Assembly (NCBI GenBank): GCA_964058845.1
Contig: CAXKVR010000066.1
Coordinates: 1 to 64,000 of the forward strand
Reading direction: 5' to 3'
Length of the DNA: 64,000 nt
DNA from: Carex sylvatica
Taxonomy: Eukaryota; Streptophyta; Magnoliopsida; Poales; Cyperaceae
The position numbers were made by a program, and so were the translations under genes. The notes under the pieces are model-generated. The model had not been told where the DNA came from. It worked only from the letters and a program-made list of their open reading frames with translations, and ran no database searches. Positions 49,612-61,774 of this stretch are shown one piece after another. Numbering within the stretch: the first letter of the stretch is position 1; each line of letters starts with the position of its first letter.

Positions 49612-49799
49612 TGAAAAAAATTCAACAGAGTCAAAATTCATAATTTAAAAATAATTCAGATTATACATTGAAAGAAAAAAAAATCTGACAAAAAAGCCAA
49701 AAAAAAATTCATTTGCGACAGCTCAAATAAACTTATTACGAATAATTGGCGATTCTCTTAACAAGTACACACATTATAGTGTCCATCTGTATACTTGAT

Positions 49800-50862
49800 C
49801 CTTGATATGGAAAGGACTGAACAGTATCTCTGAGAGGTGGGTCTCATTTGTCAGCGATTCATTTTCAGGTCTGGAAAGTTGCTCCCTTTCTCCTCTTCCC
49901 TCACTAGAAACCCTCCGCATCCCTCTGTCGGGAGTCGAGACGAACGACGACCTCTCCCTGCCGCCTACTGCCGTTAATAAAACCCTTTCCCTTGTCTTTG
50001 AACCTTTCTCTCCCCAATACGCCATTAACGATCTTCATTTCCTTCCAGCTTTGCTCTCTGTCTGTCTCAACTAAGAAGGTACTTTTGGTTGTTGCATTTT
50101 TTCTCTTTTGTCGGTCCATTTGAGGTTTTGTTGATTTTGTTGGTTACCAAATATGAAGTCCTTTCACTCTTTAGATAAAAGAAAAGAACAACTTTGGAGC
50201 ATGTTACTATCATGCCCCCAAATTTTCAATTTTTTTGAAAATTGTTCAGAATAAGCCTCAATTAAGCTTGAATTCAGCAGATAAGCCTTTTGGATTACAA
50301 TATTGTACTAACCCATGATTGTAGAATTGTAGGCGAAGAAAAACAAAATAGAAGATCTGATAGTTTGGCCTATAACTAGGGGTGTTCAAACGGTCGGTTT
50401 GGTTGAACCCAAAGTAAAATAATCAAACCAAACTTTTTTTCGTTTTCAAAAATAGAATCGAACCAAACTGAACCGATTAAACCTATCAACTGATTAAGAA
50501 CCGAACATAACAAACCAAAATTTATGGTTTGGTTGAAACCGAAGTAAAATAATCAAACCAAACTCTTTCGGCTTTCAAAAGTAGTACCAAACCAACTCAA
50601 CCGATTAAACTTATAAACTGATTTCGGTTTGTTCGGTCAAACTGAAATAAGATATTAATCCTAGTAAACGACAACGAATCCAAATCAATATTAAAGATCA
50701 AGAAGGCACAAATGGTATACAGAAAATCAAAATTGTATACCAGTGGCACAAATTGTACTGTTTTCAAAATGGATTCTACTTTATTGAAATCAATTCAATT
50801 ATAACAAGTTTACTTCTGATCAGAGCTAAGTCTCCACAAAGTCCTAGCTGACTCTCTTACAG
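49800..50862 (+). other. PheRS promoter, probable 5' leader exon and leader intron
   Basis: A CT-rich stretch (about 49860-50078) ends AAGAAG/GTACTT and a good acceptor (CTCTCTTACAG, ending 50862) precedes the leader of the PheRS start codon at 50896. I infer a 5' UTR intron of about 784 bp (50079-50862). The 90-codon open frame in the leader (49802-50074) shows no family resemblance. Confidence 0.45.
50378..50655. repeat. hAT-like fragment in the leader intron
   Basis: Starts AGGGGTGTTCAAACGGTCGG, a common plant hAT end, and contains two diverged copies (about 125 bp apart) of TTTGGTTGAA followed by AGTAAAATAATCAAACCAAA. The opposite end is not recognisable, so it is truncated or decayed. 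Confidence 0.5.
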
Positions 50863-50895
50863 GTTCACTTTTAACCGGGCCCAATTCGTTCCACC

Positions 50896-53800
50896 ATGGT
50901 GGAAGAAGCCGTTCTAGGATTTCTACAAACAAATGAGCAGATCTCTGACTCACATGAGTTCGCCACCTCCATTGGCGTCGGCCACACCGAGCTCGAGAAC
51001 GTCATCAAGAGCCTCAAGGGATTTGAAATTGTTGATGCACTGGTAAATTGCAATTTAACCTTACTCAATTGAAACTTTGACTGTTGATTCCTTGGAATTG
51101 GTTACTGGAAATGTTCTTATTTTTGGTGCTATGTAATTGGGTCTAGAAAATTACACGTGAAAGCTGGGTACTTACTGAAGAGGGCAAAACTTACATGGAA
51201 AAGGGATCACCAGAGGTGCTATTCTTCTCAGCCATACCACCTGAGGGCATCTCTAGGAATAATCTAAAGGTGGTAATTCCTTGTTATTGCATCATAAAAC
51301 TTTGTGAAAGCACAAAATTGCTGGCTGATTTTCTTCTCTTTTTTAGTTTAGGAGAAATTGGGCTCTGAAGTTTTTGACATTGGGAGCAAGGCGGCAGCCA
51401 AAAATTGGATTGCTTTTGAGAAGGATCTGGTCAAGAGAAAGGTAGAATTTTCTCTGGCGTTCTATTCATGCACTTATTGATCGATAAATTTTCTTTGGCG
51501 TTCTACTCAGGTTGAGAATATACAAGATGAAGTAAAGGACCTTCTTGGGCGAATTAACAGTGGAGAGGTACTTCCTGACTTGAGATTTAATCTAATATTC
51601 TATAATTGTTTTGATAACGTAAGAGCTGTATGAGAATTTTGACCAATATTGTAGGTAGTTGGGGATCAAGCTATTAACAATCTCAAGAGAAGAAAGCTCA
51701 TTGTTAAACAGTAAGTTTATACTTGACCTAATTTGACAATTATTGTTTTTTTAACATAAGCAATTTACATATGTATTTTTTTTCTAACACAGAACTTGGA
51801 AAGGCTATTCACTAAAGAAAGGTCCTAAATACGTATCAAAGAGGAGAAAGGCTGCAACTGATTTGACTAGAGAACATATTGTGAGGTATTTTGCAAGTTG
51901 CAGCAATATAAATTTTAAAACTGTTTAAGATGTACATCTTTATTTCATCGATGCATTAGATCTCAAGCTTTATCTTACAATGTTGTGTTACAGATAGTAT
52001 GCTTTGGTGCAAAATTATGGCTGCGTCATGCAAAAACATTTTGTATTATTTAATGAAAAAGCACCCCCCTCATTTTTTTTTAATGATTTCTTTGATAATT
52101 TTTTGTTCGCTTTGCAGTGGTGACTGGAAGAATATAGAGTTCAAAGAGTATAACCTCAATGCTGAGGCACCACCAATTCAAGCCGGTTATATGCATTCTT
52201 TACTGGAGGTAGGGTTAGTTTCATCTCATCAGTCTCTTGTTTTTATTGCTTAATTGGGTCTTATTTCTGTCTTGTTGAACTGAACACAAAGTTAACTTGA
52301 AAAAAGAAGAAGAAGATGAAGCCCTATATTATTTTTTTTTAAATGGTATTGACAAAACTTGAGACCCCTAATTAAATGGAAATCATCTGTCTTACCAATC
52401 TCTCCTGTTAACTAATATTGGATGGCAAAAACGTTATTCATACATAATTGTTGACGGTAAATAACAAGTTCTTGGTTATTTTTACTATGAACTTCTAGAC
52501 AGCCCTTTCTTTTTCTGTTTTAGCCCATCAACTGTTCCGAGTGAATATATTGACTGCCTTCTTCCTCTGAATCTTCTTATTTCAGTTCCGCGAGGAAATT
52601 CAGAACATCTTCTTGCAAATGGGGTAAGAGATGAGGTCTTCAATTATGGATTTTTTTATATTTCAAACTGGATTTCTGTCTCAAAACCCTTTGTGTATTT
52701 AATGGTGTAGATTTGAGGAAATGCCGACAAATAACTTTGTGGAAAGCAGGTACTTATATTTGTTTTTTAGCTCCCCCTTTAGCATGTGGTACTTTTGAAT
52801 AATTCTTCCTGAATTTACTGCTTCGGAGCTAATATTGTTGCTCTATTAATTTTAACTAAACATGTTACCTGTTTGTTCATCAAATTTCATGTCAATATTA
52901 AGGATAAATTATTGAAGAATGTATTTTACCAAATTCTTGAAAAATTGTTTAGTTAATACATCAAATTTAATGTCAATATTTTAGTTAATACATTGTTGAA
53001 GAGATTTTGTATATCTAATTAAAGAATGCCTATTTCTCATGACTGATTATATCTGTTATTTGTAGCTTCTGGAATTTTGATGCATTATTCCAACCGCAAC
53101 AGCACCCTGCCCGTGACTCGCATGACACCTTCTTCTTGGAGAGTATGCACTTTCATAAATTTTTAAGTTTTGTGTATTATTCATGTGAAATCTATAAAGA
53201 AATGTTTACAGTTTTCTTCTTGTGGCAGCTCCTGGAAGCACTAAAGATTTGCCCGAAGATTATCTCAAGAGAGTGAAGTTTGTGCATGAATCTGGTGGCT
53301 ATGGATCCAAAGGGTTTAATAATCCCCCCCCCCCCCCTTTTGTTTTTAACAGTGACATTTATGTAAATATTTATCTCAGACTTGAACTTGTTATTTAGGT
53401 ATGGTTGTGATTGGAAAAGAGAAGAAGCAGAGAAAAACCTACTACGTACTCACACTACAGCTGTTTCTACAAGAATGCTGTATGCACTCGCTCAACAGGT
53501 ATAGCATTACTATTTTATTAATTAATAAATTCTCTTTGGTTATTTGGCAGGATTGCTAACCAGATAGTATTTGGCAGGATACATTCACTTCCAAGAGGTA
53601 CTATTCAATAGACCGTGTTTTCAGAAATGAGGCAGTTGATAGGACACATCTTGCAGAGTTCCACCACATAGAGGGTATTTTTTTTATGAGTAGGGTTAAA
53701 ATGCATCATTGGTTTTGTGCCCCAACCATACCCCATATATTTATCTCTGTTCTGAAAGTTTAAATAGTCGATCTGAACCGCTCAACATGATTTCCATATT

Positions 53801-55590
53801 AAAATGTTCTTAGAGACCAAATTTTATATTTTCTTAGAATTTTTTACTATTTTTTAAGATAGGTACAAAATTATTTGCTCCTGGACCATTCAAAAATAGT
53901 GATTTTGTACCTATCTAAAAAAATAGTAAAAATTTCCAAAAAATATAAAATTTATTCTCTAAGCACATTTTAACATGAATATCATGTTGAGAGGTTCGGA
54001 TCGACTGTTTGAACTTTGAAAACAGAGATGGAGATCTGGGGTATGATTGGAGTACAAAACCAATGGTGCATTTTAACCCTACTCTTTTTTATACTATTTT
54101 GTTTCTTGATTATACAGCATTGTATGACGAAAAGCTAGACCAAAATATCTCCTGTAGTTGACTTGCTTAGTTTCCGATTTCAGGTCTAATTTGTGACCAT
54201 GGGTTGACTCTTGGTGATTTGATTGGAGTGTTGGAAGACTTCTTCTCAAGGCTTGGTATACCATATTTTTTATATTATTTCTAAACCTATTTGATATGAA
54301 TACATATATATCATATCTGATACGATAAAGATACATCAGATATGTAATTTTTGAAATCTTAGGATATGACGCATTTTAGATATATATATATTTCTTTAAT
54401 ATTCTTTTTTGCACAACAGTAATTATGCTTTTGAAGAGCACAGAAATATTGAAGATTTGTAGTGCAGTGATACTTCATCCATATCTTTTTTCTATTCATT
54501 TAATTTCAATTTATCATCAATATTTAGGCATGTCGAAGCTGCGCTTCAAGCCTGCCTACAATCCATATACTGAACCTAGCATGGAAATATTCAGGTTCCA
54601 CCAACTCTACTATATTGTTCTTGGGAAAGCTTGATATGTTTGGTTGATTCTTTATTCTTAATTAATCTTGTATTTTTTTCTAGTTATCACGATGGACTCG
54701 AGAAGTGGGTAGAAATCGGAAATTCAGGCATGTTCAGGCCTGAGGTGCTTCTTCCCATGGGCCTTCCAGAAGATGTCAATGTTATCGCATGGGGTCTCTC
54801 TCTTGAAAGGTATATCATTGAACTTGTGATAGTGCACAGTAATAAAGATCTCATGGCCAACTTTATTTTAGTAAATGTAATTTAAAAAGTAGGCTGCCTC
54901 ATGGAAATGGTAGAAACACCTTATGTTACTATATATATATGGAGTCTATTGTACTATGCATAGTGCATATTGGCCTGCGCTATGGGCTCAAATTTTCTTT
55001 TTGAATGTCCTAACGATTGATCTGAACCGTTCAACATGGTCTCCATATGAATATGTACTTGTAGGCTAATTTTTTTATTTTTTAGAATTTTTTTACTATT
55101 TATTTAAATGGGACCATCCAATGACAATGATTTTGTACTTATCTAAAAAATAATAAAAAACATTCTAAAAATGTAAAATTTATTGTATAAGTACATATTC
55201 ATATAGAGACCATGTTGAACTCTTTGGATTGACCGTTAGGATTTTGAAACAAAAATATTGGTCTGTAGTACGGACCAATCCGCGCTATGCATAGTACCAT
55301 AGCCTCACTCTATATATATTATTTGCTGACATGGTTGTTCCTTTTGATCCAGGCCTACAATGATTTTGTATGGAATAAGAAATATAAGAGATCTCTTCGG
55401 GCCTAAGGTACACTTTTTGTCGTTCCTTTTTGAGTATTTAATTAAGGGTTATATCTTGGTTTGATTTGCTAATAAAGTCGAGTCATCTGCAAGAATAGAG
55501 ATGATATTAAGCTAATTCTTCAATGTTTATTAATTGCAGGTTGATTTCAACATCATAAAGAACAATCCAATCTGTCGACTGGGTCTCTAG
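50896..55590 (+). CDS. Phenylalanine-tRNA ligase alpha subunit, cytosolic, 18 coding exons, 487 aa
   Basis: Exons: 50896-51042, 51147-51269, 51352-51441, 51511-51567, 51655-51710, 51793-51885, 52118-52208, 52586-52623, 52711-52749, 53066-53142, 53229-53313, 53399-53498, 53578-53674, 54184-54255, 54528-54594, 54684-54809, 55353-55407, 55540-55590. Lengths sum to a clean frame. The enzyme charges tRNA-Phe in the cytosol as an alpha2-beta2 tetramer. Seen: N-terminal helical/winged-helix tRNA-binding region (about 1-170), [20 protein letters not shown] (about 231-250), [13 protein letters not shown], class II motif 2 [20 protein letters not shown] (about 345-364), [23 protein letters not shown] and motif 3 [20 protein letters not shown] (about 447-466). 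No transit peptide, hence the cytosolic form. Length matches plant homologues. The exon 7/8 junction (LLE/FREE) is the least certain. Introns 13 and 16 contain MITEs. Confidence 0.96.
53688..54084. mobile_element. MULE-type MITE in PheRS intron 13
   Basis: 397 bp with about 45-bp TIRs: GAGTAGGGTTAAAATGCATC (left) and, reversed, GAGTAGGGTTAAAATGCACC (right). Perfect 8-bp TSD TTTTTTAT (53680-53687, 54085-54092). Interior palindromic, with GATTTTGTACCTATCTAAAA near the centre. Confidence 0.88.
54941..55310. mobile_element. MULE-type MITE in PheRS intron 16
   Basis: 370 bp; ends GGAGTCTATTGTACTATGCA (left) and, reversed, GAGTGAGGCTATGGTACTAT (right), with GCGCGGATTGGTCC just inside, as in the prohibitin-intron copy. 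Flanks ATATATAT on both sides fit a 9-bp TSD but are too simple to prove it. Confidence 0.8.
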
Positions 55591-56512
55591 AGAATTAATT
55601 TATTTTAGTTTTTGGAACGTGCAATTTGTATATACATCTAAAATTACAAAGTGATTTACCGGTACTTGCTCATGTAAAGTAGTCATTAATTTGGCATAGC
55701 ATAAGTTTGTGTTCCCCCATGATATTATATCAAAGAAATACATTTGTGACTGAAATTTAAGTAACAAATGTTTCAATTAATAAGTAAATAGTGAAGGCAA
55801 AAGGATATACATTGCTCATCAACCCATGTTTGCTTTTCTTACTTGTAGGATAGTGTCTATGCTTTGTTGTATAATATGTACTATGTTTTCTTTTCTTTAC
55901 TTTATTTCAAGGTGTTAGTCCTTTATTTATTTATTTTGAGGCGCAATCTTAAATGCAACTATGATACATTAATTTATTCATGCTTAGTACTAGCTCTTAT
56001 GGAGGTAATAATGTTAACACAATTTCCAATTATGTTAATTTTTATGAAGGGAGCTGGTATACAAATAGTATTGTTTCTACCGCGTTGTCACCATCTTTAG
56101 TGTTCACATTAATATAAGAGTTGCTATTCATATTAGATGGATTAAGTGTGATATGCTCCCTGTTTTATTTTTGCTGTTGATCTATATTACATTTTCTATG
56201 CTTTATTGTATGATATGTACTCTGTTTTCTTTTCTATACTTCATTTCCATTATTGCTGTCGAAATAAAGCGAGACATTTAGCTAGTTTTATTAAGGGCTA
56301 AACAATATATGTAAAAGAAAAACATACAAAAGAAAAGAAAATTCAATTAAATTTATATACATATGACTAAAGTTTTTCATGAGAATGACTAGGCACTTCC
56401 TTGAATGTAAATCTGCTCTTGACACTGAATATTTAAACGCTAAACATACAACCTTCACCAAGTTTTGATAGAAATTAACATAACATAATTCCCTATTATA
56501 TATATGTAAGAG
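55591..56512. other. PheRS 3' flank with a short direct repeat
   Basis: AT-rich; includes the expected 3' UTR. A direct repeat of about 57 bp (55857-55913 and 56206-56262, CTATGCTTTRTTGTATRATA) stands out. No gene recognised. Confidence 0.55.
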
Positions 56513-56522
56513 TTACTTTGGG

Positions 56523-56933
56523 GAGAGTGGCTAATGTGCATTCGTATGCATATGGCTCGAAGTGCTTACGGTCTAAATTTGAAATTTTAAAACTCAAAAA
56601 GTCGATCGGAACCGTTCATCTTGTTCTCCATATTAATATGTTCTTGGAGACCAAATTTTACATTTTTCTTATTTTTTTTACTATTTATTAAACCACTTTG
56701 AAAATTGCTGATCCAACAGTGGCTTAACCAAACAATAAAACCATTGGATCAACGATTTTCAAAGTGACTTAATAAATAGAAAAAAAATTCAGAAAAATGT
56801 AAAATTTGGTCTACAAGCACATATTAATATGGAGAACAAGATAAACGGTTCCGATTGACTTTTTGAGTTTTGAAATTTCAAATTTGGACCGTACTTCGGT
56901 CCATATGCTTCCGAAAGCATATTAGTCACTCTC
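56523..56933. mobile_element. MULE-type MITE with perfect 10-bp TSD
   Basis: 411 bp; ends GAGAGTGGCTAATGTGC (left) and, reversed, GAGAGTGACTAATATGC (right). Perfect TSD TTACTTTGGG (56513-56522, 56934-56943). Interior palindrome GATCGGAACCGTTCATCTTG ... reversed near 56850. Confidence 0.92.
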
Positions 56934-57149
56934 TTACTTTGGGTTATGTAATGTTGTAGGATGTCTTTTCATTTTGTTACGTTGTTAAATTGAAGGAAAT
57001 AAATTTGAAGCTTTAGTGTTTTTATATAAAAATTGGAGGTTAAGTCATTCCATTTTTTTAATATTTGTGAGAGATCCTTCATTCGATCTAGTTTTGAAGT
57101 TGTGATTTCTAATATGAAAAATATTGTATTTATCACTATATAAAAGGCT

Positions 57150-57569
57150 GGTTCAAACTTTAAGTTTTAGTTCATTATTTTTATCATTATGGCACTTATT
57201 AAACTGGGCAACTTGATTTAAAAATGAGCCTTCAAATATGTACACAAACATGTGGTTACATGAATAATGTAGACCCAAAATAACAATAAGATCATGCCTG
57301 GATTTCAAGTAAAATAAATAATAAAAAATGAAGAAAGTGCAAAAACTAAAATTAACTTGAACAAAAATTCTATTTAGGAAGAAACACATAACATAGAAAA
57401 CAATTTGAATGCTAACAACTTCAATATTAATTACATTAATTAATTAGCATATTGCAGATTTCTTAAGTGCTCAATTTTAGTTTTCACACTAAAAAACCAT
57501 AATCGCTACATCAACAAGAAAAGATGCAAAGTCAACTTCAACTTGTATGGTGAGACCAAAGCTCAATTA

Positions 57570-57600
<31 letters not shown>

Positions 57601-59225
57601 TCTGCCTACATATTTTGCATATAATTATATCAACTACAATTCATTTAATTTTATGCAAATTCTTGACGCCATTACTTCCCTATAACACCTTAGATTGTTT
57701 TCAGTATATATAGATATTAGATATAACACCAAAGAAGTATGCTATTTGCATCTACAAGCTAGGCAAGCTAGTAGTTTGTTTTTTTGTTTTTAAAAGAAAA
57801 AAAAAAAAATTCTTGATAGTGGCTATCAAGGTATAGTTACAATTAATCATTGTTCCTGTTAGCGAACACATCTCAACAATACTAAGGAAAATGCAACAAT
57901 TACATTTCTACAAAACAATCCAAAGAAAAAACAGCTCCATCCCCATTACTATCCTATGCCACTTCTGGCCAGCTCGTAGTTTCAATACCAGAAATACAGT
58001 AACAACTGGTCTAAGTTGTACAATGCAATTAAGATTAGGTGTCCAAATTCAACATGCACCATATTAACTGTGATTTTGTACAACGAGATCGTCACTATAA
58101 AATACAAATAAAAAATTTGTCGACTTTGATTGTCCTCTAATATCTTATTTATATATTATATTTCATCTTCAATTCAATGAATTTGTTTAACATTATTACA
58201 TGACATCTCTTGTTATTTTGTTTGGCAATTAATTTTGAGGAACTAATAACTTAATTATTCTAAGACAACATCAATCATAAGAATTCATTGTTGTTGTTTA
58301 ATATTCTTCTCAAAAGGGTCTTATCATGCAACAATTTCCATTAGTTCATAGTATTTGCATCTGTATGATGGTGATCATACATAAAAACTAATAATCCATT
58401 GTAACCAAAGAGTTGCAACCAAAAACTAAGTACAAAGAAAAAAAGATTGTGTACAATAGAATTTTAACATAATTGTTTACTACGTATTTACCACATTGGG
58501 AGCTGTGCCTTTGTAGTAGCTTAGAGGAGGTTGGCTATACTATGCTATAAGCATATCCCCACATATGCTTATAACTCATTTTTGTATTTCCAATGTCCAA
58601 ATGGTCGATCGGAACCGTTCATATTATTCTTCATATTAATATGTGCTTGGAGACTAAATTTTATATTTTTCTGAATTTTTTCACTATTTATTAAGCCACT
58701 TTGAAAATCGCTGATCCAACGGTGACTTCTGATTTTACTATTTTGTTAAGCCACCGTTGGATCAGCGATTTTCAAAGTGGCTTAATAAATAGTAAAAAAA
58801 TTCAGAAAAATATAAAATTTAGTCTCCAAGCACATATTAATATGGATAACAATATGAACGGTTCCGATCAACTATTTGGACATTAAAAACACAAAAATGA
58901 GTTATAAGCATATGTGGGCATATGCTTATATAAGCATAGTAGCCAACCTCAGCTTAGAGCATCTATATTGTTTTTTTTATTCTAATTTTAATCCGATGTA
59001 GTATTTTTCTTTTAATTCATTAGTTGTACGACAATTTTATAATAAGCATTTTTTTTAAAAGAAACCACTTTCTAACTCTTTAAGTTGGCAAAATTAATTA
59101 TGAATTCTCACTTGCTCAATATTAATTATTAATTCTATGTTGAATTTTCAATTATAATTTTGATATTTTCTAATGAATTTTAAATAAAAAAGATGCTGCA
59201 AGTTAATTTTTTTTTTTTATGTGAC
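57150..59225. repeat. Non-coding direct repeat right of PheRS
   Basis: Diverged copy of 48070-49340, same orientation, enlarged by extra sequence at about 57720-58000 and by the MITE at 58527-58950. No gene recognised; contains an (AT)n tract at about 57580-57601. Confidence 0.8.
58527..58950. mobile_element. MULE-type MITE with perfect 9-bp TSD and known empty site
   Basis: 424 bp; TIRs of about 60 bp, GAGGTTGGCTATACTATGCT (left) and, reversed, GAGGTTGGCTACTATGCTTA (right), sharing ACATATGCTTATAACTCATT. Perfect TSD AGCTTAGAG (58518-58526, 58951-58959). The duplicate at 48070-49340 has a single AGCTTAGAG followed by CATCTATATTG and no element. Confidence 0.95.
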
Positions 59226-59925
59226 AATTATATTTAATTTCTAGATGCTTTAGATTTTCACTGACAAATTGTCATAGTCTTGCCATTGAAGACTTGAACA
59301 AATATAAAGTAGTTATTTACTTCTCCATTTTAAACATTAACTAATCTGCTCTGTCAAATCCAGATTTTAGTTAGTTGTATACGCCAAAAACAAAATTTCA
59401 CTAATCAGAATAAATATGCAATGCATAGACATAATTAAATATGCAATGCATAGACATAATTAAATATGCAAATGCAAACAAAAATTAAGCATGCAACTCA
59501 TAATCCTATATTTTGGATTTCAAAGCATCCGACCTAAACGTCTACACAACCTAATGCTAAACGTTGAGGTTCGACTAATCTTTTTCCTGGGTTTCTCCTC
59601 CTCTTCAGCGCATCTTAGACAGATCTAAGATATAGGATCCATTGCTTCCTCCCCAGTGGTTGAGAGACACATTGGGTGCTATTACTGTCGGCATTTGTCG
59701 CACACTATCATCTTCTGGAGGTGACCTTTCTCCTTGCATACCACACATGGTATACACTCATTTACTTCAATGAAAAGTTTGAGAACAGAATTCGAGTATT
59801 TTGAGGACATGTTTATGAATTGAAGGTTGAGATTTTAAACGATAGATACTAACTAGGTATACGTTTATTCCTATACGCTTTCATGAATGTTTCATCATGG
59901 ATTTCATTTTGAAAAAAAAAATTAC
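59226..59925. other. Intergenic DNA with one short coding-like frame
   Basis: AT-rich up to 59560 with a 25-bp tandem repeat (59411-59460, TAAATATGCAATGCATAGAC). 59560-59760 is less AT-rich and holds the small frame listed next. Confidence 0.4.
59605..59748 (-). CDS. Unrecognised 47-codon open frame
   Basis: The minus strand gives MCGMQGERSPPEDDSVRQMP and later NHWGGSNGSYILDLS before TGA. Base composition is unlike the AT-rich surroundings, which suggests a fragment of a real gene, but I recognise no family and see no splice partners. Confidence 0.2.
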   Translation of the reverse strand: MCGMQGERSPPEDDSVRQMPTVIAPNVSLNHWGGSNGSYILDLSKMR

Positions 59926-59933
59926 GTAGAAAA

Positions 59934-60284
59934 CAGGGGCAGACCCATGTGGAATCCTGAATTTTGAGTTTTAGTGGTGATTTATCTGTTTCGATCGACT
60001 CTGCTCCTTCTTGAAAATTTTTTTACCCCCCTCTGAATGTTTAATTTGTAATTCGGATTAAATTTAGGGTTAAAATCAAAATAAATTTCTTGAATTATGA
60101 TTGTGAATTATAATTATATGTTAGATCATATGAAATTACAAGTCAGAGTATTGAAAAATATAAGTCAAAGCATTGTTTTTTATCAAGTATCTAATTAGTT
60201 AATGGATTTAAATCCGATTAACTATTTAAATCCGATTCGATAATTTTTTTCCACCCCCTGACGAGAATCCTGAATCCGCCCCTG
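59934..60284. mobile_element. hAT-type MITE with perfect 8-bp TSD
   Basis: 351 bp; ends CAGGGGCAGACCCATG (left) and, reversed, CAGGGGCGGATTCAGG (right), a common plant hAT terminus. Perfect TSD GTAGAAAA (59926-59933, 60285-60292). Confidence 0.92.
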
Positions 60285-60589
60285 GTAGAAAATGTTTGTG
60301 ATTGTAGATTCGCAAAATCCTCACATATCGTCATAAATGTTGGCGATATTAAATGGAGAAAAAAAAACACCTCTAAAACGTGTAAAAGATGAATGTGTAA
60401 TGAGAGAGATGAAAAAAAGTTGATGTCCAGACTCCGCATCCTTAGTTGTATTAGATTCCACACTCCCGCAACACAAGGTAAAAAATAAAGAGAAATGTTT
60501 TGGTCCCTCGAACCATCATATATATCAGAGTGCGTTCCCCAACTAGTTTAACAGAAAAAACCTTTCAATTTTATTTAACATCCATTTCC

Positions 60590-61520
60590 AGGACTCATAT
60601 TCAAGTTTTAAACTTTTGTTTATAACATTTTACATTACTAAAAAGCATTTAACTCTATCTGCAAGCATTAAAATTCTAAACCTATATAATTTTAACTTCT
60701 AACTATTTTTGTTTTCAAGCCAAAAAAGAAAAGATTCTTTTAACCACTCTATTTTTATTTTTTTTTGAACATTCTCATATATTTTTCTGATGATATGTGA
60801 CAAATTTTACGAATCTAAAAATACGAATGTTTTCTATTCGATTTTATCTTTCAAATAAGAGTTATGAAGAAATATTTTTGAGTTATTTTCAAGTTATTAT
60901 TATTTTTTTTAAAGCTCATGAGTACTTTAAATTTTTAAATTTTTAAAGTTTAGTCTACAACCATTAAAATTTTAAAAGCTATGTACATGAGGTTTGTACA
61001 TAAAGTGTTATTGTTGAGGTTTATATACTTTGAAGTGTTATTGTTGAGATTTAAATTCTTTGTACATGAGGTTTATATGCTTTATTCTAGAAATTTGAAG
61101 TGTTATTAATGAGTGGTTTATATGCTTTGTATATGACATTTATACGAAAGACATGAATGCTTGTAAATAGAGATTTAAATGATTTTGAAGCAAAATAAAA
61201 AAACTGAAAGTCACATATATTTAAAGTGGTAAAAAAATAACAACACAAATATAACTTGAAAATTATTTTTCATGAATCTCTTTTGAAAGAGAAAATTGAG
61301 TGAAAAACATTCGTATTTTTAGATTCACAAAATTCATCACGGGTCGTCGAAAAAATAGACAAAAATAATGAAAGAAAAAAAAAAGGTGGGTGAAATAAAT
61401 CTTTTTTTTTTTTTTTGGCTAGAAGACAAAAGTAGTTAGGAATTAAAATTATCCATATTTTGAATTTTAAATGCTTGTATAGATGTTTAATTAAATGCTT
61501 GAATATGAGTGCTAGAAAAG
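60590..61520. repeat. Inverted-repeat (fold-back) structure
   Basis: About 300-bp diverged arms: left GACTCATATTCAAG, TTCTAACTATTTTTGT, CAAGCCAAAAAAGAAAAGAT and CGAATCTAAAAATACGAATG (60825) match in reverse order and orientation at 61250-61520. The centre (60980-61130) has direct repeats of GAAGTGTTATTGTTGAG. No TSD defined. Confidence 0.65.
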
Positions 61521-61683
61521 TTATAAACATAGCTTTAAATTGAATATGAACACTGCAAATGAAAGTTTGATATCAAGTACTTGGGGGATGTGCTCGGAGA
61601 TTTTTTTGAGGATCAATTATCAGGCTCCAAAAATAAATTAGGTTCATGGATGTGTAATAGACTGACCCCATACTTAAGAATAA

Positions 61684-61770
61684 GACAATATCTGTGAGGG
61701 TAAAAAGTGACTTTCAGCGAGGGTATACCGACATGAAGGCATACCGATAGTATCCCTCGCGGATATTGTC
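61684..61770. repeat. 87-bp hairpin
   Basis: GACAATATCTGTGAGGG pairs with CCCTCGCGGATATTGTC (two mismatches), and inner GAGGGTATACCGACATG faces GCATACCGATAGTATCCCTC. Nearby, GGAGATGTTTTTGNTGTATCT is repeated at 61877 and 61923. Confidence 0.55.
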
Positions 61771-61774
61771 CCAT

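Noticed and set aside
48070..59225. Reading the two repeats around PheRS as LTRs of a giant element that captured the gene
   Set aside because: No TG/CA termini, primer binding site, polypurine tract or retroelement coding sequence adjacent to them.
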